From assembly GCA_020152595.1 (NCBI GenBank), contig JAIGNY010000178.1, positions 1-64,000 of the forward strand: 64,000 nucleotides of DNA, given 5' to 3'. Position numbers and translations under genes: made by a program. The DNA is from Chiridota heheva (Eukaryota; Echinodermata; Holothuroidea; Apodida; Chiridotidae). Shown here one piece after another: positions 10,222 through 22,857 of this stretch (the first letter of the stretch is position 1; each line of letters starts with the position of its first letter). The notes below the pieces were generated by a model that saw only the letters and a program-made list of their open reading frames with translations, was not told the origin of the DNA and made no database searches.

Positions 10222-11318
10222 GTAAGGTTTTTGATTATCTATCACTGTAATGCTCATTGGTATAAGGCTTAATGTTTTAGTGGTTTTACAGGTAACCAAA
10301 AAGGGACAAGATAGCATTCAGTGAAGAAATACTCTTCGCTTAAACCATGGAAAGAGGGTTAGGCTATGGAGTAATTTGGTGGTACCACTTTTAGCTTATT
10401 ATCATACACTTTATACAACCGTTTTTCTAATCTGATTTATACATAGTCAGTGGCATCGGGGGTGGGGGGCAGGAGGGAGGCACATATCCCCCTTCAACTT
10501 TTTTCAAAAATTTCTGGTTCTGAGAGAAAAAGTGCCCTTTTCCTGAGAGAAAAGTGCCTTTTTTTAGAAGGAAAAGTGCGCTTTTCAAAGTGTACAAGTG
10601 CATTACCTTTTTAGAGAAGGAACATGACCTTTCAAACATTGGAAACCTTTTATCTTCAAAGACTATATATCTGATTATTTATTAAAGAGTAACACAAAGA
10701 TCGCTCTAAAAAGACTACAAATGTGAAATTTCACATGCTGCACATGCATACACTATTCAGGATTTTCTCTAGATAGGGCCTTTTTAGAGTATAGGCCAGT
10801 GGGGTGTCTAAGGGGCTTAGCCCCCTAAAAAATACCATAGTCCCCCTCAATTTTGTTTCTTTCTCAAAGCCATAAATATAATTAACTGAAGTATCAAATG
10901 AACCAAATTGAAAGAAAACTATGTTTTCATTGGCTGAAGTGTTAAAATACCATCTGGCACATAAGCTAATTGAGCTTGTTATTCCGTTTGAGATGTCTCT
11001 CAATTTGTAGCCAATTGGGGAATAGCTTTTGTAGTTGAATAGCTTTTGTAGTTGATAGCTCATTTGGGCTATAAATTGGGTTTAAAAAACCTATTAAAAG
11101 CCAAGAATTCTTAAATATCTTAAATAAGTTATTTCAACCATATAAAACGATCGAATCTCTGGCTGTAAAATCATCAAAGTGTTTATAACTCAATGATAAA
11201 AAACACTTTTGAAAATCAGCATGGGTCCCTGTCGCATTAGACGCATGACTTGGCTTGCGTAATTCGTAATCTTATCCAAAATAACTTGTTTTTCGTTTGC
11301 AAGGCTACATATTGCCTT
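10222..11318. other. Intronic sequence with fragments of the aagtgccctttt repeat
   Basis: 10440-10640 has repeated AAGTGCCCTTTTCCTGAGAG-like blocks that recur at 13720, 14150 and 40720. 10730-11090 contains short local duplications (TAGCTTTTGTAGTTGAATAG). No exon is seen. Confidence 0.45.
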
Positions 11319-11323
11319 TTTAA

Positions 11324-12798
11324 AGTGGTCCTGCCATGGGGGTCAGAACTTACATTAAATATGTTAATTGGGTTAATTGATTTACAAAAATATAACTTTT
11401 TCTGCCCAAAACCCAATCGATTGCGAGAAAATTGCAAAAGAAAAATACATTTTTTGTCATCTTGACAAAAAAAACAGAATAAGGCTCATTGCGCATGAAC
11501 GTCATTTTGGGAACGCCTGTATGTAAATTATGCATCGATGCCACGTACAACGTGTGTCCGCCATTGAAATTTCATGACTAGTATCGATAGCATCTCTGTT
11601 TGTTCTTCTAAAACATTACATTTTCCAAGCAAATATTAAACAAAATTTCGCAGCGTTGTGTAGACAATTCTGGATGTGTTTTGTGCACTTGACACGAATC
11701 AAGTTTTTCGGGCTTACCGGGTACAGTGTCATATTCAGCTCACGCCAGATTGTTACCCCTGTTCTGTTCGATTCAAATAGTAGCTTGACCGCATCTTCTC
11801 TGACATGTAATTTTCTACTGTTTCGCGAGTAATACAAATTCAAATGAAAGAAACAGAGGAAGAAAAAAGGAAAACAAAAATTAAGTGAGATTCGAACTCA
11901 TAACCTTTTGCTCAAAAGGCAAAGCCATAACCCACGGGGCTACTTAATCAGATGAAAATTTTAACAATTTATTTTATATATTGTGTGGAATATGATTGAA
12001 GGAAGAAAAATCAATAGAATAGAATTGAATTGTAATCATTGTGTCCATATGCCAAGCCATTAAAAAGTAAACTAACAAATGTTTCACAATTTCTTAAAAA
12101 CTTTCAATTCAAGTGCAAAAACGCAAACGGATTGCGTGAATGAACTATTCAGTTCATGTAGGCCTGTTGACTAAACGTCAAGCGACAGAGACTTGAACAT
12201 TGATAAATACAACTTCACATTTCCATTCGACTTAAAAAAAAAAAAGAAGGTAGATGTTCTTGCAAACACTTCAATTTGATTATGTTTAACAAAATATTAC
12301 CTGCGAAACAGTAAGAATTTCATGCTGACTATACGCAGGCTTTGTACTGTAGGACCATGTAAGGGTTGTAAGCCTGATCCTTCTTTCTTGTCTGCAAGTG
12401 GTTCAAATTCAAAAGGAACGACATCCCTTCATTATGAGAATGTTCTTCATTTATTTCCAAATCATTTTATCATAGCTTGAACTTGAAGATGACAAATTAA
12501 GATCTGAACAGTCCGAAAAACTTTCGCAATCAGAAGCTATTTGTACGTGGTTAGTATGTGTGTGATGCATTGTTTACAATCAGCAGTCCCTGAAATGACG
12601 TAGCAAACTGTTATGATGTCACAAATCCCTTTCAACTTTTTTTTTTGGAGCAAGCAATAAATGATCATTTCTAAGTACTTTTTCATCATGAAAATGGACT
12701 TATTTCCAGGATTTCTTGACAGATTATTTAATTTAGGGATATGAAAAACCTATAACAGGTTAAATCTCAATTTTTTTAGAAGGCATGGCAGGACCACT
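11324..12798. mobile_element. Non-autonomous DNA transposon with TTAA target duplication
   Basis: The ends are perfect inverted repeats: TTTAAAGTGGTCCTGCCATG at 11319-11338 and its reverse complement at 12784-12803. Taking TTAA as the duplicated target (11320-11323 and 12799-12802), the element is 1475 bp with AGTGGTCCTGCCATG termini. TTAA duplication is the signature of piggyBac- and Kolobok-type elements. Since TTTAAA is itself palindromic, a TA target cannot be excluded. No transposase ORF is visible; the longest ORF (75 codons, minus) is unremarkable. A tRNA-like sequence lies inside. Confidence 0.75.
11879..11949 (-). tRNA. tRNA-like sequence or pseudogene inside the TTAA transposon
   Basis: Read on the minus strand: acceptor stem GATTAAG/CTTAATT (7 pairs including one G-U), TA at positions 8-9, a short D stem GCC/GGC with GGG in the loop, an anticodon arm CCTTT/AAAGG with loop TGAGCA, and a T arm with GAGTTCGAATCTC (strong box B). 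Box A resembles TAGCCCCGTGGG. The anticodon loop has six instead of seven bases, so a functional tRNA is unlikely. If read as GAG it would be leucine. It could be a SINE head captured by the transposon or a decayed tRNA gene. Confidence 0.45.
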
Positions 12799-12804
12799 TT
12801 AAAG

Positions 12805-14390
12805 AAATTCTTATAGTGAGGTGGGGGGTGTAAATAAATTTTTGACTTGTTATATACCACCCCCCCCCCTCCCCCCCTCCGAGTAATTTTTACTTCATTT
12901 CCAGACAATTTTCTTTAATTTTCAGAACATTTTTGTGATTTTTTCTTTCATTTTCGGGTAGTTTTCTTCTTCAATTTTCGGGAATTTTTGCTGATTTTCG
13001 GAACATTTTGCTCATTTTCAGAAAATTGTACTCTCGGAAATTTTTTGGCCAATTTTGAGATAATTTTTTTCATTTTCAGACAAATTACTTCAATTATAGG
13101 AACATTTTCTTCCATTTTCGGGAAAATCACTGTTATCTCTGATGGGTATCTTAAAGGATTCGGGGGTCAAGTAAATCCATCTTATATTAAAGAGGACTTC
13201 CAAAGAAAGTTTCAAGTTAAAGATCGTTTTAGTTATATTTTGTTATAATGATTGCCACTTGGAAGTGTATTGGTGGGATGATAGGCCTAGATGTTATTAT
13301 TGATTAATTGTGATTCGTTAGTTGCGATGATTAATTATTTGCTCAGAATAGCTAATACATTATCAATAGTTAAAATCATGTCTTGTTGCAAAGATGTCAA
13401 ATCCATCTTGATTTTATACAAAAGTATTTTGCTGTTGGTATGCCTGTTTATGATTTCTATGAATTCACTTAAAAGCAAACATTGTTAAAATTTGCATCAT
13501 ATTGATGTTGAGGCTTAGCTTTGTTAGGCTTACTTGAAGAACAGTTTTCACATATTAAAATGATATTAAAGCTCTCATACGGTCCCAAACACAGTGGGGC
13601 AACTAGAGTCCTGAGCGCCGGTAGGGATTTTGGCCACTGCAGCAATGTCGAAACCATGGCGGCAAGGGGTGCTTGGGGGGAGGTGGTGGGGGCACTTCCT
13701 CTGTCCCAAGAGTAAGTGGGCAGAAGGTGCCCTTTTAAAACTATGCGGATGGGGGCAGGAGGTGCCCTTTTTAAAGTTGTCGGTGGACCGGTCTGGAACC
13801 TGGAGGCGCCCATTTTAAACTTTTTTGAAGTTATTTTAGGTCATTCTTAAAACTTGAAAACAAATAGATATCCACTCACTCACAAATAATACATTATACA
13901 CAGAGGTTGACACATACATTTAGTATTCATTTGACATAATTAAAGCATAACATATTACCAGGGGCAGGACACTGTGGGCCATGGTGGGAGAATTATGCCC
14001 CTAATAATATTCTAAGCAGCAATTTTCAAAAGAAGCCTTTTACTTGTTCGTCCGATGGGTAATTGTCAACATTAGTCCTGGCTCCCCAATCTTTGGAGAA
14101 TGTAATGTGGGAAAGTCAAAAGTGACAAGCAAAAGCTGTCAACTGACAAGAGTGCCCCTTTTTCAAATGAAAAGTGCCCTCAATTACTGTCAAAAAACAC
14201 ATGAACTTGATTTTATGCCCTCTCCGCTTCCCCGAGTTCCTTTTGACACCTCTGATGCTTTGGGTGCCATAACAAGATATTGCAGTGTCATTGTTAGAAG
14301 CTAGACCCAAATCAATTTTGCCCAGGGCCTGTAAAGTTTTCCCACCCTTCCGGGCATTCCAAACGCTTTTGTTGCGCCACTGCTAATCAA
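12805..14390. other. Intronic repeats; degenerate ATTTTCNGGAA array and gtgccctttt fragments
   Basis: 12850-12885 is a C-run-rich tract. 12890-13130 is a loose tandem array of TTTTCGGGAATTTT-like units, the same family as at 4320 and 15060. 13650-13810 and 14140-14330 hold GGTGCCCTTTT fragments. No supported exon. Confidence 0.45.
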
Positions 14391-14393
14391 ACT

Positions 14394-14680
14394 TGCATTC
14401 TTTTCCTAACAACCCAAGCCTACCCAATAAAACTCCCCACCAACAAAAACTTATACCCACCCCAAAACATATATTGAGCAACTGCATCATTTATGTTCTA
14501 TCATCACAATAATATTAAAGCTCCCGCTTGCATTTCCCCAAAATATAAACATCAAACATGTATTTCTGTCCTAACAATCCCAGCCTACTCGAATGAACAA
14601 CCCACCAACAAAAAAACAAAACAGGTTTAACCACCCCAAAATATGTTGAGCTACATCATCATTGATGTTCTAGTTTGTAA
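14394..14680. repeat. Diverged tandem duplication, about 180 bp period
   Basis: Copies share CCTAACAA-CC-AGCCTAC, CCACCAACAAAAA, ACCACCCCAAAA(C)ATAT, TTGAGC and CATCATT-ATGTTCTA. The second copy starts near 14571. Confidence 0.6.
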
Positions 14681-14699
14681 CCGTATCGACTGAGTTATC

Positions 14700-15320
14700 G
14701 TTAATTTTGGACAAAACCTTTTACAGTTTCGAACCAAAAATCCTCCATTTTGGACAAACATCTTTAATTTTGGCCCCAAAATCTTCAATTTTGACCCCAA
14801 AATCCTCACTTTTGGATAAGAAATCTTCAGGCTTTTATCAAAAATCTTCCATTTTGGACCAAAACTTTGAAGTTCCGACCAAAATCTACAATGAAGAACT
14901 AAAAACTTTTAGATACGAAGGTGAATTTCTTATAATATCAGGGCCATGCATGCACGCATGGCCCCCAACCCACAATAATTTTCAAAGCAATACAATTTCA
15001 TGTTTTTTTTTTGTTACCTTTTCGCCCGTGCTAATTTTTCATGATTTCTCCTTGAACTTTCGGTAAATCTCCTTGAATTTTCAGGAACTTTTCTTAAGTT
15101 TTCAGGAAATTGTCTTCATTTTCAGGAAATTGTCTTCATTTTCAGGAAATGTTCTTCAATTTCCGCAAAATTTTCATGAATTTGAAGGAAATCTTTGTCA
15201 ATTTGGGGAAATCCCCTTCATTTTTCTAGAAATTTCCTTCATTTTCATGAAATCCTCAATTTCCAGGAAAATTCTTCACTTCCTAGGAAATCAGTGTCAA
15301 TTTTGAGATATTTTCAGGAA
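14700..15320. repeat. Degenerate short tandem repeats (ATCTTCAATTTTGGACC and TTTCAGGAAATT types)
   Basis: 14707-14900 is made of ATCTTCAATTTTGGACC-like units, also found at 43620-44000. 15060-15310 is made of TTCAGGAAATTGTCTTCATT-like units. These read as open frames only because they lack stops. Confidence 0.6.
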
Positions 15321-15951
15321 CTGTTGCCAGAAAATCTAACAAAATTTGAACGATGTTTCATTTTCCTTCAATTTTATGTTAATAATTTCACAACTTGTCA
15401 TGGAAATAAAGCATGCATGCAACTGGAATATATAAACCCTTTCCGGGAGTGTGTGTGTGTGTTAGGAAGGGGAGGTGGGAAGGGGAGGGGGAGGGGGTTG
15501 TTTCTATTTTTTAATGATTCTTCACCATGATGATCTACTGGCCGCATTAAAAAGTTGTCCAAATTGGGGTTATACCTATCTAATGATGCATGCAGCATCT
15601 CTCCTCCACCGATTGGAAAAACCCACAAAAGTAATATCGCCTTTCAAGCAACAGAATTTGATCTTGTTAATTGCCACAAGCCAGTGCTACTTTTCATGTA
15701 CTTTCTTTGTGGAGGAAAAAGTACATGCTTGATTTAGCAGCAGTTGCTTCCTCACAACCACATGTGATAGAAAGGATGTATAGATAACTTGACAAGGACT
15801 AGGATTATGGTACTGCAGGATAGCTAATGAAATGACAAACTTGTGTGCTTGATCAATTTGCTCCATGATACACGATCATTTCTGAGTAAATTGTTTTAAG
15901 CAAAACAAACTGTGGTCAATCAAGCATGATATTGGTTTTGCTTGTACGGCG

Positions 15952-16112
15952 ATAACGAGTGAACACACAATTACAATGATGGGGTCGTAGCCTGCCTATT
16001 GGCTTAGGAAAGTAACAATGCTATCACAGAAAGCTTAATACGACCCGGACGAGAACACAAGTACGACGTACGGACAGAGATAAAATCGACAACCAAGTCA
16101 ATGTTTATTGTA
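15952..16112 (-). mobile_element. tRNA-derived SINE, copy 2 (partial, head missing)
   Basis: Matches the 3' part of the SINE at 3704-3974 in reverse: GTGAACACACAATTACAATG, GGGGTCGTAGCCTGCC, CTTAATACGACCCGGACGAG, GTACGACGTACGGACAG, GACAACCAAGTCAATG. It stops before the tRNA-like head, so the copy is truncated at the promoter end, as expected for incomplete reverse transcription. Confidence 0.85.
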
Positions 16113-17590
16113 TGCATTTTCACGGCATATATGCAGCACAGTTTATTATTTACCAGGAACTTAGCCATAAATTTGAATGGGGGAGGCAGGGGGCGACCTC
16201 TGTACAAAAAATAAAATAAACTTTACCTAAATTGTTGGACCTTTTTTTACCGATTTTCTAAAGGGTTTGAAATAGGACTAAGGAAATATTTTTGGAAAAT
16301 TTAACAAATTTTGAGAAAATCGAACAAAGTTTTTTGCAAAATTGAACAAAGTTTTTCGCAAAATTGACTGAATTGAAGAAAATTTGCTGCTGAATTTTTT
16401 GAAAATTTGGCTGATTTTTTAGATAATTGTCAATAACATCAAGATCAGAAGCCCATAAGGCTTCATGTCATAATCAAGCTGCTACAGTTGTTCATTCCAA
16501 AAATGTTCAGGTTGAGGTGGGAGGAGGAAGAGGGGGGGGGAAGGGGGGGGTGGAAGAGGAGGAGAGCGATAGCTCTAAGTGTTATAGATATTTGAATCAC
16601 CACTTGCTGATACCAGCATGGGGGGGGGAGCAACCTTAACAATGGTGGTTCTGGGGTTAGTCCATTGTCAAGATGCCCATCTGTTACCAGAAAAAGACAT
16701 TGCTCATTTAATCTATTTTTAGACCTGATAAAGGTTGGTATATGGAGAGGGGTCCTTCATAGTAAGCAGGATAGTTATTCCCATTTACAATGTATGTGCC
16801 TGGGTGTGTGTATTGGGGTGGGGGGACAAAATGCATGTGCAAAGAAAGAAGTTTTTCGGGCTCTTTCTTAAGGCAAGAGGCCAATTTCCTCCAAAAGGGG
16901 GGGGGGGGACAAGCCCCATAAATTTATCTTGGCCCCAGAACCCAGTCTAGAAATGTTTATAATACAGCTAACAAGTAAAGCGCTAACTTCATTTCAAATG
17001 TAGTTGGTTTAAAGTTATGTATGGAAGGGGACAGCATGAGAGGCATGGTAGACCTGATAAGGGGGTTGACATACAAAATTGTTGGACATGTTGGACGAGC
17101 TAATATTTAGAGCAATTTTCCGAAAACTGACCAAAAGTTACCCTTAAAAAAAAAAAAAGTGCCCCCAAATAATGCCTTCCCCTACCCCCTCCCTTCCCTT
17201 CCTGAGTTCCTTCAGACACCCCTGACCTTGGCCCCTATCTCTCGGATCCTATCACCACTGTATTGTATTAAACTTTCAAACATTGCTATATTATCAGTAT
17301 CATGCAAATCGTGGGACGGGATATCGAGGCCCGGTTTGTTTCAATATTTTTGCAGGCTCCCACCTGCTGAATATTTTGTCCAGAGCTTGTATTTCTTTAA
17401 TCTTGAATTATTAACCATTTAACCCCTTCCCAAACTTCTTTCAGAGAGAACTTATTCCATTATTTCGTGAATGTCTTGCACACATGTATGTTAAAAAGTT
17501 TGTCTCATCTTAACTATCAAGAAACTTTACTGAACAGTAACATATGCATATGTGTAGACACTGATTTACTCAATTCGTGAACCGCGCAAG
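16113..17590. other. Intronic sequence rich in G-runs and repeat fragments
   Basis: 16520-16565, 16620 and 16890-16910 contain long G runs. 16300-16430 has the AAAATTGAACAAA degenerate repeat. No exon is supported. Confidence 0.4.
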
Positions 17591-17593
17591 AAA

Positions 17594-18011
17594 ATGTAGG
17601 CCAAAATAAATTGTAATAATTATGAACAAAAACATTCACTATCGGTTATTTCCTACTGATACTATTTTCTAAACAACTAGTTTTTTTTACCTCTGGTCAT
17701 TTTCATAAGTAAAGGAGAGGTAAATTAATTTGAAATGGAAAGAATGTTTGTGTAATAAGCCTGGCCTGTTGTCCACAAGGTCAACTCATGGCGTATGAAT
17801 ACATGTAGGCCAAAATAAATTGTAATAATTGAGAACAAAAACATTCAATATTGGTTATTTCTTACTGATTCTATTTTCTAAACAACTAGTTTATTTACCT
17901 CTGGTCATTTTCATAAGTAAAGGAGAGGTAAATTAATTTGAAATGGAAAGGATGTTTGTGTAATAAGCCTGGCCTGTTGTCCAGAAGGTCAACTCATGGC
18001 CAAAATAAATT
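17594..18011. repeat. Tandem duplication, about 210 bp, two copies
   Basis: 17594-17803 and 17804-18011 share ATGTAGGCCAAAATAAATTG, AAACAACTAGTTT, GAGAGGTAAATTAATTTGAA and AAGGTCAACTCATGG with only scattered differences, indicating a fairly recent duplication. A further short repeat (GAAACTTTATCGTGTAATTTAA twice) lies at 18087-18150. Confidence 0.85.
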
Positions 18012-18179
18012 GTATGAATACATGAAATCATGGCGTAAGAGAAGTTTGTTTGCGATGTTTGTGTAATTGCATTGTGCCCAGAGCTTGGAAACTTTATCGT
18101 GTAATTTAATGGGTGAGCATTGTGAGCTTGAAACTTTATCGTGTAATTTAAAGTGTAATGCAATTTGGAAGCAGGGGTA

Positions 18180-20440
18180 CGAAATATGATCACCCGACCA
18201 AATTTATGTTAAAGGTTGGGTGTTTGGGATACATTTTTAATGTGGCATTAGGATTGTAATGACTCACAAATACATGTCCCTGCAGGGCTTAAAGGAAGGG
18301 TACTTCCTTAGAGAAGCCTCAAAATTTTAACTTAGTTCTGCAAGTTTCTTTCTCTCGGCAGACAAAACTAAATCAAACTAAACTTGGTGCAAGATGAGAT
18401 ACATAACTAGCACCCAGAGTATTGTATAAATTACATAAATGTTAAAGGTATAGCTCGAATGAGCATTAAAAAACAACAAAGTTTTAAATAACCAGGAAGC
18501 ACCTAGCTTCCTCAAAATTTACTTCTAATGGAAAGTTTAACAGACGGAGCTAGAATAAACCAGAAACATTCCCTTTTCAAGCAAGTTTTGTTGCAAACTC
18601 AAATTAATAACTTTAAATAAAATCAACACTTTTAAAGAAACTTACCGGGGCATGGGCTTGGGAAACTAATATTTCACGAGACCGACATCATCAATCAGGG
18701 TCGCCGGTACGGAGGGGACCTGAAAACTTTGCTCACGAGGAATGCCAACCCTCTATACCAAGAAATCCCTCAAGTACCCGGCAATGGTGAACTCGGAAAT
18801 TACCAAGTGCCACGCCCTTGCCCCTACACAAATTGTACAAGCCTATTGCCGAATTTAGAATAAACAAATAACAGTGTACCAGCCAGAAAACGGGAGGAAG
18901 GGCCCAGCATATCTAAATCTGACCCCAATCCCGGACTTTGCTCCCCTTAAAAGAATCGAATAGAATTACATGCCGAAAAGTTTCTCTTTAAGCCTACCTG
19001 CACCTGACACCTGAGTTAATCCTGAAAATTCAGGTATGGCAATTACCAACCCGACGTTCTGTTCGGTCTATTGTGTTTCCATTCCAAACAATGATTGTTT
19101 ATCTGCCATTCCCATGCACACCACAATCAAGTAGCCCAAGGTTATTTGTGTGTATAAGATTACAGAAGCCAGTGCTGAGTAATCAGGGCACTTTTGTGAT
19201 TGAAATCACTGTTGGGTGTTATATGCTTGAGGTGATGTTTACATTAACTGTGAATGATTGACAGACCATTTCTCCTAAGGAAAGATATTGCTTCATGTAA
19301 GATACAGTACACTTACAATGAGCCATAATGCTGCATGTCTCCTGGGTAGCCTCCACCTGTCAAGCTGTATCCAATGCAAAAAAAAAACTAAATCATGGCT
19401 AACCACCCAAAATTCTCTCCTAGAAAACACATGAAATACATCTATATTCAAAGGCTAGGGAGCAAGTGTTTGGGTGTTCCCAAACAACATAAATACATTA
19501 CGCCCAATCCTCGCTACAAATTTTCAGTCTTTTTACCAGCAACAAGCTCCATTTTGGCGGGTATGACAATTAGAACCCACCACAGATAGTTCAGTGATAT
19601 TACGCATCAGTAATTAACACTCCCAATCATCTATATGAACACAATGGAACTTATTGTGAAGAGCCAGATATTGTGGATTTGGTTACTGCGGGGCCAAGTC
19701 ATGCGAGTAATGTGGGGCTGAGGATTCATATGGACTTTTAAAAGGATGTTTTCATCAGTGAGTTATAAACACTCTGGTGAGTTTGGATGCATTAGACTGA
19801 AAATTTATAGCCAGAGTTATTCATCATGTAAACGTTAACTACTATTACAAAGGAAAGGAATGCAGTCCATGGCACTGGCTATGTGGACGGCTGGGCCATC
19901 TGGACTTGCACAAAAGAAAAGCAGAAGAAAACATGTTAATGAGTATACCACCTAGATACCTGAACTTCTTAACTTATGTTCCCGCATTTGAATGTCACAT
20001 GGCACATACATTATGTAGTTCATTTACAATCAAATTACAGTTATGATAAGCTAAGCCTAATATGGGAAATAAGCTAAGTGACAACCCCGGGGCGTCACAC
20101 AAACATTTTCCACCGCCTCTGGATTTACATGATAAATGCCTTATGACAACATCAAATTTGGGGAATTCTTTTTTAACCAAAAATTATCATTTGGTTTGCT
20201 GTAATCTAAGCTATAAAGTAAACATTTTTAAAAGGTGGGAAAAGCACATGAATAATTTCAAGTTAAAAAAAGAATTTCAGTCATTATTTTATATCTCCAT
20301 ATTTCCATATAATTGTTATTGAAGGTTCCAGACAAGGGACATCACAAATATCCCTGGAGACACACAGGTCCATCATCTGCCATTTCTTATTTCTAATTAA
20401 AACAAATTAAGCAAATTGATTTGAACAAAAAATTATGTAA
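18180..20440. other. Apparently unique intronic sequence, no gene seen
   Basis: The longest stretch of the big intron without obvious repeats. 18640-19010 is GC-richer and differs in texture from its flanks, but I find no coding frame, tRNA or known small RNA in it. Confidence 0.35.
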
Positions 20441-22857
20441 ACTTTGTTCCTTACCCTTATCGCTCTCCTCTCCTGGCTGTGGAGATACAGTGGTGCCCTC
20501 CATTCTATGCTCTGCTCTATTATGTTTCTTAATGTGAATATTGGTTCTGTTGTTCCCCTCCCACTTCTGAAACCAGCTTGTTCAACTCTCAATGTATCAT
20601 CTACAGCATCCTTAATTCTATCAATAATTAACCTTCCAAAATTTTTGTTGCCAGTCGGTAATAGTGAAATCCCTCTGAAATTGTCACATCTTGTTAAATC
20701 ACCTTTTTACCACGATTATGCTTTTCTTCCATGTCTTAGGAACCTTTTCTTCCTCCATTATCTTTTTAGATAACCCTGTTAATAATTCTTCTGAGACTTC
20801 TCTGCTACCTTTCCACATTTCTGTAGTTATGTCATCTATTCCAGCTGCTTTACCATTTTTCATTTTTGTTAACACTTTTCTCACTTCTTGGGTTGTAATT
20901 CTACTTTCATCTACCTGTAATTCTTTGTCATGTATTCAATAACTCGTCAAACCATTTATAGCCTCTACCATTGCTTGGTTGGTTTAACGTGGATTCAAAA
21001 TGATCCTTCCATCTATCCCCATCTCATCTTCTCCTGTAATTAATTCTCCATCTCTGCTTCTTATTCCTGCACTTTTCTTTCTTCCTTTATAGCATAATTT
21101 GTTTGTAATGTTGTACAAGCTGTTCATGTCACCTCTTGATGCTGTTCATGTCACCTCTTGATGCTGTTCATGTCACCTCTTGATGCTGTTCATGTCACCT
21201 CTTGATGCTGTTCATGTCACCTCTTGATGCTGTTCATGTCACCTCTTGATGCTGTTCATGTCACCTCTTGATGCTGTTCATGTCACCTCTTGATGCTGTT
21301 CATGTCACCTCTTGATGCTGTTCATGTCACCTCTTGATGCTGTTCATGTCACCTCTTGATGCTGTTCATGTCACTTGATGCTGTTCTTGATGCTGTTCAT
21401 GTCACCTCTTGATGCTGTTCATGTCACCTCTTGATGCTGTTCATGTCACCTCTTGATGCTGTTCATGTCACCTCTTGATGATGTTCATGTCACCTCTTGA
21501 TGCTGTTCATGTCGCCTCTTGATGCTGTTCATGTCACCTCTTGATGCTGTTCATGTCACCTCTTGATGCTGTTCATGTCACCTCTTGATGCTGTTCATGT
21601 CACCTCTTGATGCTGTTTATGTTACCTCTTGATGCTGTTCATGTCACCTCTTGATGCTGTTCATGTCACCTCTTGATGCTGTTCATGTCACCTCTTGATG
21701 CTGTTCATGTCACCTCTTGATGCTGTTCATGTCACCTCTTGATGCTGTTCATGTCACCTCTTGATGCTGTTCATGTCACCTCTTGATGCTGTTCATGTCA
21801 CCTCTTGATGCTGTTCATGTCACCTCTTGATGCTGTTCATGTCACCTCTTGATGCTGTTCATGTCACCTCTTGATGCTGTTCATGTCACCTCTTGATGCT
21901 GTTCATGTCACCTCTTGATGCTGTTCATGTCACCTCTTGATGCTGTTCATGTCACCTCTTGATGCTGTTCATGTCACCTCTTGATGCTGTTCATGTCACC
22001 TCTTGATGCTGTTCATGTCACCTCTTGATGCTGTTCATGTCACCTCTTGATGCTGTTCATGTCACCTCTTGATGCTGTTCATGTCACCTCTTGATGCTGT
22101 TCATGTCACCTCTTGATGCTGTTCATGTCACCTCTTGATGCTGTTCATGTCACCTCTTGATGCTGTTCATGTCACCTCTTGATGCTGTTCATGTCACCTC
22201 TTGATGCTGTTCATGTCACCTCTTGATGCTGTTCATGTCACCTCTTGATGCTGTTCATGTCACCTCTTGATGCTGTTCATGTCACCTCTTGATGCTGCTT
22301 CTTCTGCATCTTTTGCTGCATCGTCTACCATTCTTCTTTTGTCCGCACTACTCTCCTTTTCACCTCCTCATCCTTTTTCTCGTAATCACTTTGTATGATC
22401 TGTCTGATGTACAGATTTATTATCTTCCATTTGTTGTTTTAAGAGATTTCTCTCTTCTATTGCACGCCATGACTCCGCAGATATCCAGGGCTTGTTTGAA
22501 TCGTCTCTTCCTGAGTACTTTCATGGCTGTCTTGTTGTGTGCAGTTTCTATCTGTTTCCATTCTTCATTTATACGTTCATTCTTCCTATTTGATGTAATC
22601 TTCTTCAATTCTCTCTCATACTCTTGCCTAACTTCGGTACACTTCAGTTTGTTTGATTCATACACAGTTCTAGTTTGTCCAGGTTTCTTCTGTGCTCTTA
22701 ATTTAATTCTAAAACTGCCAGTAAGTAGGTTGTGATCACTGTGAATATCAGCTCCATGCTTTGTTCTTACGTCTAGAAGTGAGCTTCTGTATTTCTTTGA
22801 TATAGCATTTGTTATACTCATCAAATTTAAATTAACTGTAGAAAAGAAGTAAAACAC
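20440..22857 (-). pseudogene. LINE ORF2 fragment: endonuclease C-terminus, linker, RT N-terminus, split by a minisatellite
   Basis: The minus strand encodes, in order, the end of an APE-type endonuclease (KHGADIHSDHNLLTGSF, catalytic SDH), a basic linker (RAQKKPGQTRTVYESNKLK, EEWKQIETAHNKTAMKVL), AAKDAEEAASRGDMNS, then beyond the array LYNITNKLCYKGRKKSAG, the RT N-terminal block KMKNGKAAGIDDITTEMWK and EKVPKTWKKSIIVVKR, and EQAGFRSGRGTTEPIFTLRN up to EWRAPLYLH. It breaks off just before RT motif A, so the catalytic half is missing. Several stops and frameshifts are present. The protein style is that of RTE/BovB-like or related non-LTR elements; the clade is not resolved. The 22-bp array at 21120-22297 sits exactly within the linker codons. 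Confidence 0.88.
21120..22297. repeat. 22-bp minisatellite, about 53 units, derived from LINE coding sequence
   Basis: Unit GATGCTGTTCATGTCACCTCTT. On the minus strand it corresponds to codons for the LINE linker peptide ASRGDMNS, and the LINE reading resumes on both sides (DAEEAASRGDMNS before, LYNITNKLC after). Units are nearly identical. One irregular deletion block is at 21370-21395 and a few point variants at 21481, 21513 and 21617. Confidence 0.96.

Noticed and set aside
18640-18760. U1 snRNA-like start (AACTTACCGGGGCATGG)
   Set aside because: Only the first dozen bases resemble U1; no Sm site or stem-loops follow that I can recognise.
21120-22297. CRISPR-like regular array
   Set aside because: Units are contiguous with no variable spacers, in a eukaryotic context and inside a LINE ORF.
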